NCBI GenBank assembly: GCA_902779395.1
Contig: CACZBK010000005.1
Span: forward strand, 62,001 to 126,000
Reading direction: 5' to 3'
DNA length: 64,000 nt
From: an uncultured Lachnospiraceae bacterium
Lineage (GTDB): Bacteria > Bacillota > Clostridia > Lachnospirales > Lachnospiraceae
A program made the position numbers and the translations under genes. The notes beneath the pieces are model-generated. The model worked only from the letters and a program-made list of their open reading frames with translations. It did not search any database and was not told the DNA's origin. Below, piece after piece: positions 29,215 to 37,801 of the stretch; the first letter of the stretch is position 1, and each line of letters begins with the position of its first letter.

Positions 29215-31701
29215 TCAGGCTGAAAAAAACTCTTCCGCAAAGCGGACTGTCTCCATTGCATCCTTACAATAACGGTCTGCATTTATCATCTTTGCATACT
29301 CCGGAGTCATAACCGCTCCACCCACGCAGGTTTTACAATCCGGCCATTTTTCATGCAAAAGCTTTATCGTCTCTTCCATTGCCGGTACAGTGGTTGTCAT
29401 CAGGGCACTCAGTCCGACCAGTTTTATATCTTCCCTGATCGCTGTTTCTACTATGAGCTCGGGCGGCACATCCTTTCCCAGATCTATCACGTCAAAACCA
29501 TAGTTTTCCAGAAGTACCTTAACGATATTCTTGCCTATATCGTGTATATCTCCCTTCACGGTAGCCAGTATAAGCCTGCCTTTGCTCTCCTGTTTTTCAC
29601 CGTCAGCAGCGATCTTATCCTTTATTGATTCAAAGGCAGCAGAAGCCGAATCCGCACTCATAAGAAGCTGTGGAAGAAATACTCTTTTCGCTTCAAAGCC
29701 TTTCCCGACTATATCAAGCGCCGGTATCAGCGCGCCGTCTATTATATCCATCGCCGGGATATCTGCGGCTAAAAGCTCTGCTGTCAGTGCTCCCGCTTTC
29801 TCCTTAAGGCCTTTTACAACAGTATCCACCAGCGGTATAAGACGCTCATCCTTTATACCGTCATAAGATACGGAAGCTGCAGGTTTCTTAACCTCCGTGC
29901 CTGAAGCGGGGGCAGCCGCAGCCAGCGCTGCTTCATATTCATCGGTAAATCCTATATATTCCATGCAGTTCTCATCAAGAGCCTTCAACGCACAGAAGGA
30001 ACGATATGCCTTCATCATCTCCATAGATCCGGGATTCATTATGGCTGCCGATAATCCGTTCATCATAGCCATGGTAAAGAATATCCCGTTCACCAGCTCA
30101 CGTTTGGGAAGACCGAATGAAATATTGGAAACACCAAGACTTGTGAGGCCGTTTTCCTCTTCACGGATAAGTTTTAATGCATCCAGGGTGATCTTTGCGG
30201 ATTCCGGCTCAGCGCTTATGCTCATGGCAAGCGGATCTACTATGATATCTTTTTTCTTTATGCCGTATTCTGCGGCTTTTTCATATATATTTCGCGCTAT
30301 CTTCAAACGCCCTTCTGCAGTCGCAGGTATTCCCTCCTCATCAATGGTAAGCGCTACAAGCAGTCCGCCATATTTCTTTGCCAGCGGAAATACCTGTTTC
30401 ATCACCTCTTCTTTCCCGTTAACGGAATTTATCATAGGTTTGCCGTTATACCGGCGAAGCGCCTTTTCCATTGCAACGGGATCGGTGGTATCTATCTGAA
30501 GCGGAAGATCACATACTGCCTGAAGCTGCATCACTGCTTTGACCATCATCTCAGGCTCATCTATCTCCGGCAATCCCACATTCACATCCAGCACGTCCGC
30601 ATGCTGATCCTGCTGCAACAGCCCCTGCTGCAGTATATAATCCATATCATCATTTCGGAGAGCTTCCTTGAGGCGTTTCTTACCTGTCGGATTGATACGC
30701 TCTCCTATCAGTATCGGGCGTGTGCCGAACTCCACGCTGTGGGTATATGAGCTTATCAGCGTATGCTGCTTTTCGCTCAGCGGCAGCGGTTTGAGCTTCC
30801 TCGCCTTTTCGATCATAGCTCCGATATGTGCGGGAGTTGTTCCGCAGCAACCTCCCAATATACGGGCCCCCTTTGCGGCTATCTTCTCCATTGAAGCAGC
30901 AAAGCCCTCCGGAAGCACATCATAAACAGTCTTTCCGTCTTCAGTCCTGGGAAGTCCTGCATTCGGATTTACGATCACGGGAACACTGGCATATTCGCAC
31001 AGCTCATCAACTATCCCCATCATCTCATCGGGGCCAAGTGAACAGTTAACACCCAGGGCATCAACACCAAGCCCTTCCGCTACTGCAACAACAGACCTCG
31101 GATCTGCACCGGTAAGGAGCTTATGACTTTCATCATATGCCGTTGTAAGAAATACCGGCAGGCCGCTTTCTTTAGCAGCCAGTATGGCAGCCTTTGCCTC
31201 ATATATATCATTCATGGTCTCTATGAGGATAAGATCCGCACCGCATGCCGTTCCTGCTTCTACGGTCTTTAAGAAAACATCATAAGCATCTTCAAAATCC
31301 AGATCCCCAAGCGGCTTTAAAAGCTTGCCCAGCGGGCCCACATCAAGGGCCACATAGTGTTCCGCGGAGGTACGTGAAAAATCATCACTTCTGCCTTTTA
31401 AAGGCTTATGGTCCTCAACCGCATTTATTGCAGAACGTGCATTATCCACCGCTGCTCTTATGATGGCATGAAGCTCTCCTTCTCCTGAAAACTTCATTAT
31501 GTTTGCACCGAAGGTATTGGTCTTAAGTATATTTACACCGGATAAAAGGTAATCATAATGCATACCCTGAATAACATCGGCGTGCTCCAGGTTCCAGCGT
31601 TCCGGCAATTCACCGGGCTGAAGACCTGCTGCCTGCAATATCGTCCCGCAGCCGCCATCAAAATAAGTAAAACCCTTTTTTATGTGATCAAGAATATTCA
31701 T
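29215..31701 (-). CDS. metH: Cobalamin-dependent methionine synthase, lacking the reactivation domain
   Basis: This 828-residue enzyme transfers the methyl group of 5-methyl-THF to homocysteine through cobalamin. Domains in order are homocysteine-binding barrel (DGGCGT, GVNCSLGP, zinc cysteines in LGGCCGTTPAHIG), pterin-binding barrel (GERINPTGKKRLKEAL), cobalamin cap, and B12-binding Rossmann domain with the lower-ligand motif DIHDIGKNIV. The C-terminal AdoMet activation domain of E. coli MetH is missing and is encoded separately at 32329-32943. The ATG at 31701 follows AGAGGAAG. The frame is open upstream to 31797 but overlaps the preceding gene. Confidence 0.95.
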   Translation of the reverse strand: MNILDHIKKGFTYFDGGCGTILQAAGLQPGELPERWNLEHADVIQGMHYDYLLSGVNILKTNTFGANIMKFSGEGELHAIIRAAVDNARSAINAVEDHKPLKGRSDDFSRTSAEHYVALDVGPLGKLLKPLGDLDFEDAYDVFLKTVEAGTACGADLILIETMNDIYEAKAAILAAKESGLPVFLTTAYDESHKLLTGADPRSVVAVAEGLGVDALGVNCSLGPDEMMGIVDELCEYASVPVIVNPNAGLPRTEDGKTVYDVLPEGFAASMEKIAAKGARILGGCCGTTPAHIGAMIEKARKLKPLPLSEKQHTLISSYTHSVEFGTRPILIGERINPTGKKRLKEALRNDDMDYILQQGLLQQDQHADVLDVNVGLPEIDEPEMMVKAVMQLQAVCDLPLQIDTTDPVAMEKALRRYNGKPMINSVNGKEEVMKQVFPLAKKYGGLLVALTIDEEGIPATAEGRLKIARNIYEKAAEYGIKKKDIIVDPLAMSISAEPESAKITLDALKLIREEENGLTSLGVSNISFGLPKRELVNGIFFTMAMMNGLSAAIMNPGSMEMMKAYRSFCALKALDENCMEYIGFTDEYEAALAAAAPASGTEVKKPAASVSYDGIKDERLIPLVDTVVKGLKEKAGALTAELLAADIPAMDIIDGALIPALDIVGKGFEAKRVFLPQLLMSADSASAAFESIKDKIAADGEKQESKGRLILATVKGDIHDIGKNIVKVLLENYGFDVIDLGKDVPPELIVETAIREDIKLVGLSALMTTTVPAMEETIKLLHEKWPDCKTCVGGAVMTPEYAKMINADRYCKDAMETVRFAEEFFSA

Positions 31702-31723
31702 ATTGCTTCCTCTTTCAACATGG

Positions 31724-32332
31724 TTATTTACGTTTAAACATCCCCTGTGCGAAGATGCCCGCAACTGCAAGCAGGACAACTGCGGCAGTCCATACAAGCG
31801 GCGGCAGGTTAATGAAGGCTTCTATATCTGCCGGGATAAGCGGAAGGATGCTTTTTAAGAAATAAACCGCTCCGTATGCGCCCAGTACCGCTGTTACCAT
31901 TACCACTACAATACGCTCACTCTTAACGACCAGCCAGGCGATCAGCCATGCAATGACACCACCGGCAATTATCGCAAAAACAGGATAGATCACTTCAGGA
32001 AGTCCCAGTTTTTCAGCGAGCATTCCGGAAAGGACAGAAGACAGATTATCCCGGGTAAAATGATAAGCCGCGATAAAAACCCCTACTCTTACGAAACTCC
32101 ATGCAAGTGCCGCACATACCAAAGCCGCAACAAGCTGTATTATCAGTATGGTCCCTTCATCAAGTTTAAGCAGTTCAAGATACGGCCGGACTCTGGAAAA
32201 TCCAACCGCAAACCCTATCATAGCCAGTGCCAGCTTGTATACCTTATATCCCGAAAAACAGATAAAACCTGCCGCGATCATAAGAAGGGCATATATGAGC
32301 ATCATATTCTGTTCCGAAAGAAATACACTCAT
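31724..32332 (-). CDS. DUF4203/TMEM198-like membrane protein
   Basis: A 202-residue protein consisting almost only of hydrophobic helices (about seven: MLIYALLMIAAGFICF, YKLALAMIGFAVGF, ILIIQLVAALVCAALAW, VGVFIAAYHF, VIYPVFAIIAGGVIAWL, IVVVMVTAVLGAYGAVYFL and a last one near VWTAAVVLLAVAGIFA). The pattern fits the DUF4203 family. It is wedged between the MetH reactivation protein (four-base ATGA overlap) and metH (22 bp), so it is co-translated with methionine genes. A transport role, for example for cobalamin precursors or methionine, is only a guess. Confidence 0.75.
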   Translation of the reverse strand: MSVFLSEQNMMLIYALLMIAAGFICFSGYKVYKLALAMIGFAVGFSRVRPYLELLKLDEGTILIIQLVAALVCAALAWSFVRVGVFIAAYHFTRDNLSSVLSGMLAEKLGLPEVIYPVFAIIAGGVIAWLIAWLVVKSERIVVVMVTAVLGAYGAVYFLKSILPLIPADIEAFINLPPLVWTAAVVLLAVAGIFAQGMFKRK

Positions 32333-32943
32333 CCCTCTGCTCCTATAACCGCACTCACGGATTTTTCCGGACTCATTATCATAGTATCCATCAGGCTTAA
32401 ACCTATAAACTTGGACGGATTGAGGATCTCAAACAAACCTTTCTGATTCTCAAGCAGAAAATCCCCGTATCCCGGACTGAAACGCCTGTGAAGCTTAAAC
32501 CCTTCCTCTGCTGCCTCTTTGGCGAGTTTTTCATTAAGCTCATCACATACTGCCTCAATAGCCGCTGCTCCCGCAGCCTGCAGGAGCGCCGCATCCGCAA
32601 GTGAACGTACTCTCGCGCGTGTAAGCTCCCTGTCAAAAGCAGCTCCTATGGTAGCTGCAAAAATATAGATCATGGTACAGCCGTTTAGATTATCCCTGAG
32701 CTGCTTGCTGTGTATCCTGCCATATGGCATAACAATGCCGTCTTCATCAAAAAAATCAAGGGGATAGCGGCAGTATACAGCCTTCCCCGCCATTATCCCT
32801 CTCACCTTTTCTATAGTTGCATCTATCAGATCATCACCGGCTGCAATGGCCTCACGGCTGTATCCTAAATACCGGGCCACCTCGCGGCCCGGTATTATAA
32901 GCTTGGTATTATCTGCAATGTATGTATGAACAGTATTATCCAT
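32329..32943 (-). CDS. Stand-alone methionine synthase reactivation domain protein
   Basis: A 204-residue homologue of the C-terminal AdoMet-binding domain of MetH, which remethylates oxidised cob(II)alamin. The diagnostic RFSPGYGD is at 154-161 and binds S-adenosylmethionine. IGAAFDRELTRARVRSLADAALLQAAGAAAIEAVCD matches the helical part. It compensates for the short MetH encoded downstream. The gene starts just after metF (gap 2 bp) and its stop overlaps the DUF4203 gene. Confidence 0.9.
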   Translation of the reverse strand: MDNTVHTYIADNTKLIIPGREVARYLGYSREAIAAGDDLIDATIEKVRGIMAGKAVYCRYPLDFFDEDGIVMPYGRIHSKQLRDNLNGCTMIYIFAATIGAAFDRELTRARVRSLADAALLQAAGAAAIEAVCDELNEKLAKEAAEEGFKLHRRFSPGYGDFLLENQKGLFEILNPSKFIGLSLMDTMIMSPEKSVSAVIGAEG

Positions 32944-32945
32944 AT

Positions 32946-33824
32946 TTAACTCTTTTTGCAGGAGGGCACTATCTCCGACAGATTCTCCTGTATCTTTGAG
33001 GCAACATCTGCCTTATTCATGGTATAGATATGAATATGATCAACACCGTTTGCCAGAAGATCCAGTATCTGGTCGGTTGCATAAGCTACAGCTGCCTGCT
33101 TAAGAGCCGCCGGATCGTGTCCGAAGCGGTCTAAAAGCGCCACATAGCGCCTGGGTATAAATGCCTGTGACAGTTTTATTATCCTTGCCATCTGTTTTGC
33201 ATTGGTCACCGGCATAATACCGGCGATCACCGGAACCATCACTCCTGCATCACGCAGACGGTACAGATAGTTGTAAAAGATGTTATTATCAAAAAACATC
33301 TGGGTGGTAAGGAATTCACAGCCTGCATCCACCTTCTTTTTCATATTAAGTATATCGGTCTTCAGATTCTCTGCCTCTGGATGCTTTTCCGGATAACAAG
33401 CCCCGCCTATGCAGAAATCTCCGTACTTTTTTATCACCGGTATAAGCTCGCTGGAATGCCTGTAGATCCAGTCATCGGTACTCTCCACCCCTTCAGGCAG
33501 ATCACCGCGAAGTGCCAGTATATTCTCTACACCGACATCCTTAAGGCTCTGTACCTGATCCCTTATTGTCTCCTCGGAAGCATTTACGCAGGTAAGATGC
33601 GCTAAAGCAGTCACTCCGCTTTTTTCGATATTTGCGGCAATATCTGTAGTATACTTTCTCGTTGAGCCGGCTGCCCCGTAAGTCACACTCATAAAGTCGG
33701 GCTTCAGTGCGGCCACCTCATCTGTTGCCTTTACCACGCTGTCATATACTTCACTGGTCTTCGGAGGGAACACCTCAAGCGAAAGCGTAGGTACACCGGT
33801 TTTCAAAATCTCTGAAATCTTCAT
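32946..33824 (-). CDS. metF: 5,10-methylenetetrahydrofolate reductase
   Basis: This 292-residue FAD enzyme reduces methylene-THF to methyl-THF for MetH. Signatures are SLEVFPPKT (catalytic Glu), MSVTYGAAGSTR, HLTCVNAS, ILALRGDLPEG and FLTTQMFFDN. The length is right for bacterial MetF. Two start codons are possible, ATG 33824 and ATG 33833, and neither has a strong ribosome binding site; GAG before 33824 is marginally better. No S-box or T-box leader lies upstream, so the gene is probably read through from the symporter operon. Confidence 0.95.
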   Translation of the reverse strand: MKISEILKTGVPTLSLEVFPPKTSEVYDSVVKATDEVAALKPDFMSVTYGAAGSTRKYTTDIAANIEKSGVTALAHLTCVNASEETIRDQVQSLKDVGVENILALRGDLPEGVESTDDWIYRHSSELIPVIKKYGDFCIGGACYPEKHPEAENLKTDILNMKKKVDAGCEFLTTQMFFDNNIFYNYLYRLRDAGVMVPVIAGIMPVTNAKQMARIIKLSQAFIPRRYVALLDRFGHDPAALKQAAVAYATDQILDLLANGVDHIHIYTMNKADVASKIQENLSEIVPSCKKS

Positions 33825-33866
33825 TTTTCTCATAATAAGGACAAACGGATAATTTCCCTGTCCGGT

Positions 33867-34100
33867 TTATCTCCCCTTTTCGTATTTGAGCCTGGTGCTC
33901 AGTGTATTTCTGATACGGGCGATACGGGCATCGGCACTGTCTTTCTGTGGCTCCATTCCAAGAGACATCTCTATGGATGTGAGGCTCCGGTCATCAAGCT
34001 GCTCCCGTACCTTATGAAGCACCTCAAGCTGTTCCGATGGTTCCTCAGCATCAAGAAAAGCCATAAGTGCCGGATTCACCTGTGAATTTGAATCTGCCAT
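33867..34100 (-). CDS. Small soluble protein downstream of the symporter
   Basis: A 77-residue protein of unknown function, rich in charged residues and predicted mostly helical (ALMAFLDAEEPSEQLEVLHKVREQLDDRS). The ATG at 34100 follows AAGGAG and lies 9 bp after the symporter stop, so the two are co-translated. It may be a cytosolic partner of the transporter; this is inference from position only. Confidence 0.7.
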   Translation of the reverse strand: MADSNSQVNPALMAFLDAEEPSEQLEVLHKVREQLDDRSLTSIEMSLGMEPQKDSADARIARIRNTLSTRLKYEKGR

Positions 34101-34109
34101 AAGCACTCC

Positions 34110-35765
34110 TTACTTCTTCTTTTTCTTCTTGGAAGAACTGTTAGAAGAGTTACTGTTATTGCCGTTTGCAGCGGTATTTTTTGCTGCCTTTGCGGCTGCT
34201 TCCGCAGGACTTAAGCCGTCTTCGGAAGGCAGCGCATAACGCTGCTCTACCATATGCTTCTCCTCGTAGCAGTCAAAAACAAACTTTATCTCACCTTCCT
34301 GCATCTTCGGAGTAAGAAGGCTTACAAGCGGAACTACTATAAGTCCTGCGATCATTGCTGCTGCACCTGCATTGATGGGGCTCTGGATGAACTTGGTCGC
34401 AGGGAAAAGATTAAGGACCGTGATCCCTATCGCTACTACAAAGCAGCTCCATACCGATGCACGGGTAACCCCCTTCCAGTAAAGTCCGTATAAGAACGGA
34501 GCCAGAAAAGCACCTGCCAGGGCACCCCATGAGATACCCATGAGCTGTGCGATCAGTGCGGGCGGCTTAAGTGCCATAACTACCGAAAGTACGATAAAGA
34601 TTATAAGGAATATCCTCATGGTGATAAGCTGCTTTTTATCATCCATCTTCTTTATCACATTTTCCTTAAGAAGATCGATGGTAATTGTTGATGAAGATGT
34701 GAGTACCAGTGAAGCCAGAGTAGACATAGACGCCGAAAGCACCAGCATGATGACCACACCGATCAGTATATCGGGCAGGGTTGACAGCATGGAAGGTATA
34801 ACACTGTCATAAAGCACTCCGCCCTGATCGTTTCTGGCAACAACATCATCAAAAAGTCTTCCGAAACCGCCCAGGAAATAGCAGCCGCAGGAAATTATAA
34901 CTGCGAATACGGTTGAAATGATTGTACCCGTCTGTACCGCCTTCTCATCACGTATCGCATAGAATTTCTGCACCATCTGGGGAAGTCCCCAGGTTCCCAG
35001 AGATGTAAGGATCACAACTCCCAGAAGGTTTACGGGGTCGGGACCGAAGAAACTGACGAACAGTCCCTGACTGCCTGCAAGAGCAGGTGTGGTTACGGCA
35101 GGATCAGCCGGGATCATCGACAGTTCCTTTAACGCATTAAGAAATCCGCCCTGACCGTTAAGGATGGAGAATATAACCGCGATTATGCCTCCGATCATGA
35201 TTATACCCTGGATGAAATCATTAATGGCGGTTGCCATATATCCTCCCAGGATAACATATACACAGGTAAGTCCCGCCATTGCAATGACGCATATCGAATA
35301 GTCGATATCGAAAGCCATACCAAAGAGCCTTGATAAACCGTTATAAACCGATGATGTATAGGGGATAAGAAATACGAATGAAATGATGGCAGCCACTATG
35401 CGCATCGCCTTTGAATGGTAACGTTTTCCGAAGAAATCCGGCATGGTCTTGGCATCCAGAAACTTGGTCATTATCCTGGTACGGCGGCCAAGCACCACCC
35501 ATGCAAGGAGTGAGCCGATAAAGGCATTACCTATACCTATCCAGGTAGTTGCCACACCGTATTTATATCCGAACTGTCCGGCATAACCCACAAATACCAC
35601 TGCGGAAAAGTAGGACGTACCGAAAGCGAAAGCCGTCAGCCACGGTCCCACCTTACGTCCGCCCAGAACAAAGTCATTCACATTTGTGGAATGCTTCCTG
35701 GAATAGAGCCCTACTGCGATCATTATTCCGAAGAATACTACCAGCAGCAATACTTTTTCTAACAT
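34110..35765 (-). CDS. Sodium/solute symporter (SSS family)
   Basis: A 551-residue membrane transporter of the PutP/PanF type with about 13 helices. The sodium-site region is FVLGGRKVGPWLTAFAFGTSYFSAVVFVG; further features are QMVQKFYAIRDEKAVQ and LVLSASMSTLASLVLTSSSTI (typical of TM8). The cytosolic C-terminus ends in a low-complexity tail (NGNNSNSSNSSSKKKKKK). Substrate cannot be assigned; proline or another amino/organic acid is likely. The ATG at 35765 follows AAAGGAGG. It precedes a small protein gene and then metF. Confidence 0.9.
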   Translation of the reverse strand: MLEKVLLLVVFFGIMIAVGLYSRKHSTNVNDFVLGGRKVGPWLTAFAFGTSYFSAVVFVGYAGQFGYKYGVATTWIGIGNAFIGSLLAWVVLGRRTRIMTKFLDAKTMPDFFGKRYHSKAMRIVAAIISFVFLIPYTSSVYNGLSRLFGMAFDIDYSICVIAMAGLTCVYVILGGYMATAINDFIQGIIMIGGIIAVIFSILNGQGGFLNALKELSMIPADPAVTTPALAGSQGLFVSFFGPDPVNLLGVVILTSLGTWGLPQMVQKFYAIRDEKAVQTGTIISTVFAVIISCGCYFLGGFGRLFDDVVARNDQGGVLYDSVIPSMLSTLPDILIGVVIMLVLSASMSTLASLVLTSSSTITIDLLKENVIKKMDDKKQLITMRIFLIIFIVLSVVMALKPPALIAQLMGISWGALAGAFLAPFLYGLYWKGVTRASVWSCFVVAIGITVLNLFPATKFIQSPINAGAAAMIAGLIVVPLVSLLTPKMQEGEIKFVFDCYEEKHMVEQRYALPSEDGLSPAEAAAKAAKNTAANGNNSNSSNSSSKKKKKK

Positions 35766-35784
35766 TTCAGATACCTCCTTTAAT

Positions 35785-35810
35785 AATATCCGTCGCTTTG
35801 CTCAGGATAA
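35785..35810. repeat. Diverged copy of the dispersed short repeat
   Basis: ATATCCGTCGCTTTGCTCAG followed by GATAA matches the elements at 3291 and 20524 with several substitutions. It lies in the 72-bp gap between holA and the symporter gene. Confidence 0.55.
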
Positions 35811-35837
35811 AATACGTTAGCGCTCATGGTGCCGTCC

Positions 35838-36860
35838 TCAGTTAGCAGCATATTTAACTATGAGTGTCTCAAGTCCGAGCTTGTCGCTCATCCGGCCGCC
35901 TTTTACCGCTTCCTCCGTATCCACACAATCCGATACGGCACTTTTAAGCTCCTCCATGGTGAAGCGGGAGGCCAGTCTCTCATTTATGGGTATTGCTTTA
36001 TCGCTTATACCAAGACACTTGGCCACCTTGGAGCGGTCGATCCCTTTCGCTCTCATGCTCTTTATCAGCATCAGTCTGTTGAATTGTCTGGTCATCAGTA
36101 TTATGATGCCCATGGGATCCGATTTCAGGGCCATAAGCTCGTAATACTTATCCAGTGCAGCTTTACGTTTCTTTTCCGCAATGGCATTGGTCAGATCAAA
36201 AACATGCTCTTCAAGCCGCGGGCTTACCACCGCATCAATATCTTCGATACCGATCATCTGTCTGCCTTCGGTATAACAGATAAGCTTTTCCAGCTCAATG
36301 CTTATATCCTGCATCTGCATACCGACTCTTTCGATGAAATGCTCAAAGGCCGGGCGCTGCATACTGCGGCCTGCCCGGTTTAAAAAGATCACCACGTTCT
36401 TTTCAATATCACTTCGGCTTAAAGTATTATATTCTATGCTGCGGCCGTTAGTACTGACATAATCAAATATGGTACCCTTTCCTTTTCTCACTTCCTTCTC
36501 GCAGAAGATCATGACCGTAGTAGACGGAAGGTTCGGCAGATATTTTTTCAGGCGTTCATTGGCATTCTTAAACCAGCCGCTGTCTTTTATGAGTATCACA
36601 CGCCTTTCCGCAAAAAAAGGCATAGTATCAGCCTGCTCTATTATCTTTTCGAGATCAAGGCTCTTATCCTCGTAAACGGTAAGATTCATCTCGTCCGCAT
36701 CGGGAACCAGAGCTTTTATCAGCCTTGATCTTCCCCACCTGAGCATATAGCTTTCGGTACCGAAAAGCAGATAGATATTCTTAAATTCTCCACTTTTTAT
36801 ATCTTCAGCTACCCAGTCAACAAAGGGTTCTTCTTTTTTTGTGCTTTTCCTTTCAGCCAT
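35838..36860 (-). CDS. holA: DNA polymerase III delta subunit
   Basis: A 340-residue clamp-loader subunit that opens the beta clamp. The N-terminal AAA-like domain has NIYLLFGTESYMLRWGRSRL and SLDLEKIIEQADTMPFFAERRVILIKDSGW. The C-terminal part has DPMGIIILMTRQFNRLMLIK and LESRF-like helices. The length matches B. subtilis YqeN/HolA. In many Firmicutes it lies just downstream of comEC, as here with two genes in between. The start is 21 bp after the L,D-transpeptidase stop. Confidence 0.93.
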   Translation of the reverse strand: MAERKSTKKEEPFVDWVAEDIKSGEFKNIYLLFGTESYMLRWGRSRLIKALVPDADEMNLTVYEDKSLDLEKIIEQADTMPFFAERRVILIKDSGWFKNANERLKKYLPNLPSTTVMIFCEKEVRKGKGTIFDYVSTNGRSIEYNTLSRSDIEKNVVIFLNRAGRSMQRPAFEHFIERVGMQMQDISIELEKLICYTEGRQMIGIEDIDAVVSPRLEEHVFDLTNAIAEKKRKAALDKYYELMALKSDPMGIIILMTRQFNRLMLIKSMRAKGIDRSKVAKCLGISDKAIPINERLASRFTMEELKSAVSDCVDTEEAVKGGRMSDKLGLETLIVKYAAN

Positions 36861-36881
36861 ATATCGATCGTCTGCAGTCCA

Positions 36882-37775
36882 TCAGGGATCAAGATCCATA
36901 TAGGGTTCCATTATCTCGTCAGCTTTTTCTTCAACTATCGGTGCTCTGTAGCCTACAAGATTATTGTAAGCAACATAAGCATAATTATCATTACCGAAAC
37001 GGTAATCTAACAGTCTCTTATATTCTTTGATATCAAAAGTCCTGCTGGCACATCTGCCTTCTGCTATCCCGCAGGTCACCCAATGGAGCTTAAGACTCAC
37101 CGGAGTCCAGGGATACAAGCCCTGAAGATCAGGGTTATTCTCAAGATAATAATCCGGATCAAAAGTATTCCCCAGAAATGCATTCCATGGATTGCTTTTA
37201 TTCAGATCGGTAGGATCCCAGCCGTTAAGCAGCTCTCCGAAGCGGTCTATCTTTCCGGCAAAAGGCATACCCATAGGGCTGGGAATCTCTTCATCCGAGT
37301 AAAAAGTAACAGGGGTGTTCGTGGGGATATTATCATATATCCACTTTGCATCCCCTACACAGAGTCTCATGCATCCCATGGACGCAGGAGTCCCCAGCAG
37401 GTCGAACTGCCCGTGTTTTAAACTGCCATAATCATGTAATCCGGTATACGGCACGGAATGAAACAGGATCCCTTTATATATACGGGTACAATACTGTCCG
37501 TATACATTACCGTTTAAAGAAGCCCAGTTGAATTTGTTTGATGTGTTGTAAGTCCCGGTAAGGGGTGTTGCCGTGCCGGTTGATGTGATCATCGCCCTCA
37601 GCGGTTCTCCGTCATAGTATACCGTTACCACATTGGCCGCCACATTAATATATATATGATATCCCTGATCCGCACTCGTCTCCAGGGCTGAATCCGGCAG
37701 AAGAAAAATGCCAAGTACCATAACGAGAACAAAGATCATCTTAATGATCCCTGATCCCGGTGTATTTTTATTCAT
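36882..37775 (-). CDS. Secreted L,D-transpeptidase (YkuD) with NPDL-type C-terminal domain
   Basis: The product has 297 residues. A signal peptide or anchor (IIKMIFVLVMVLGIFLL, 10-26) precedes a YkuD domain (about 39-160) that would make 3-3 cross-links in peptidoglycan. The catalytic Cys135 lies in SMGCMRLC, where the family usually has SHGC, and H106 is in ILFHSVPY. The C-terminal 100 residues (FDPDYYLENNPDLQGLYPW, LHWVTCGIAEGRCAS) match a repeat often attached to secreted clostridial proteins. The start follows AGGA. The neighbours comEC and holA say little about its job. Confidence 0.88.
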   Translation of the reverse strand: MNKNTPGSGIIKMIFVLVMVLGIFLLPDSALETSADQGYHIYINVAANVVTVYYDGEPLRAMITSTGTATPLTGTYNTSNKFNWASLNGNVYGQYCTRIYKGILFHSVPYTGLHDYGSLKHGQFDLLGTPASMGCMRLCVGDAKWIYDNIPTNTPVTFYSDEEIPSPMGMPFAGKIDRFGELLNGWDPTDLNKSNPWNAFLGNTFDPDYYLENNPDLQGLYPWTPVSLKLHWVTCGIAEGRCASRTFDIKEYKRLLDYRFGNDNYAYVAYNNLVGYRAPIVEEKADEIMEPYMDLDP

Positions 37776-37801
37776 ATCATTTGCTTCCTAACAAAATAAA
37801 C

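Noticed and set aside
33825..34110. S-box (SAM) riboswitch before metF
   Set aside because: The space is filled by the 77-residue gene and a 42-bp gap; no room or motif for an S-box.
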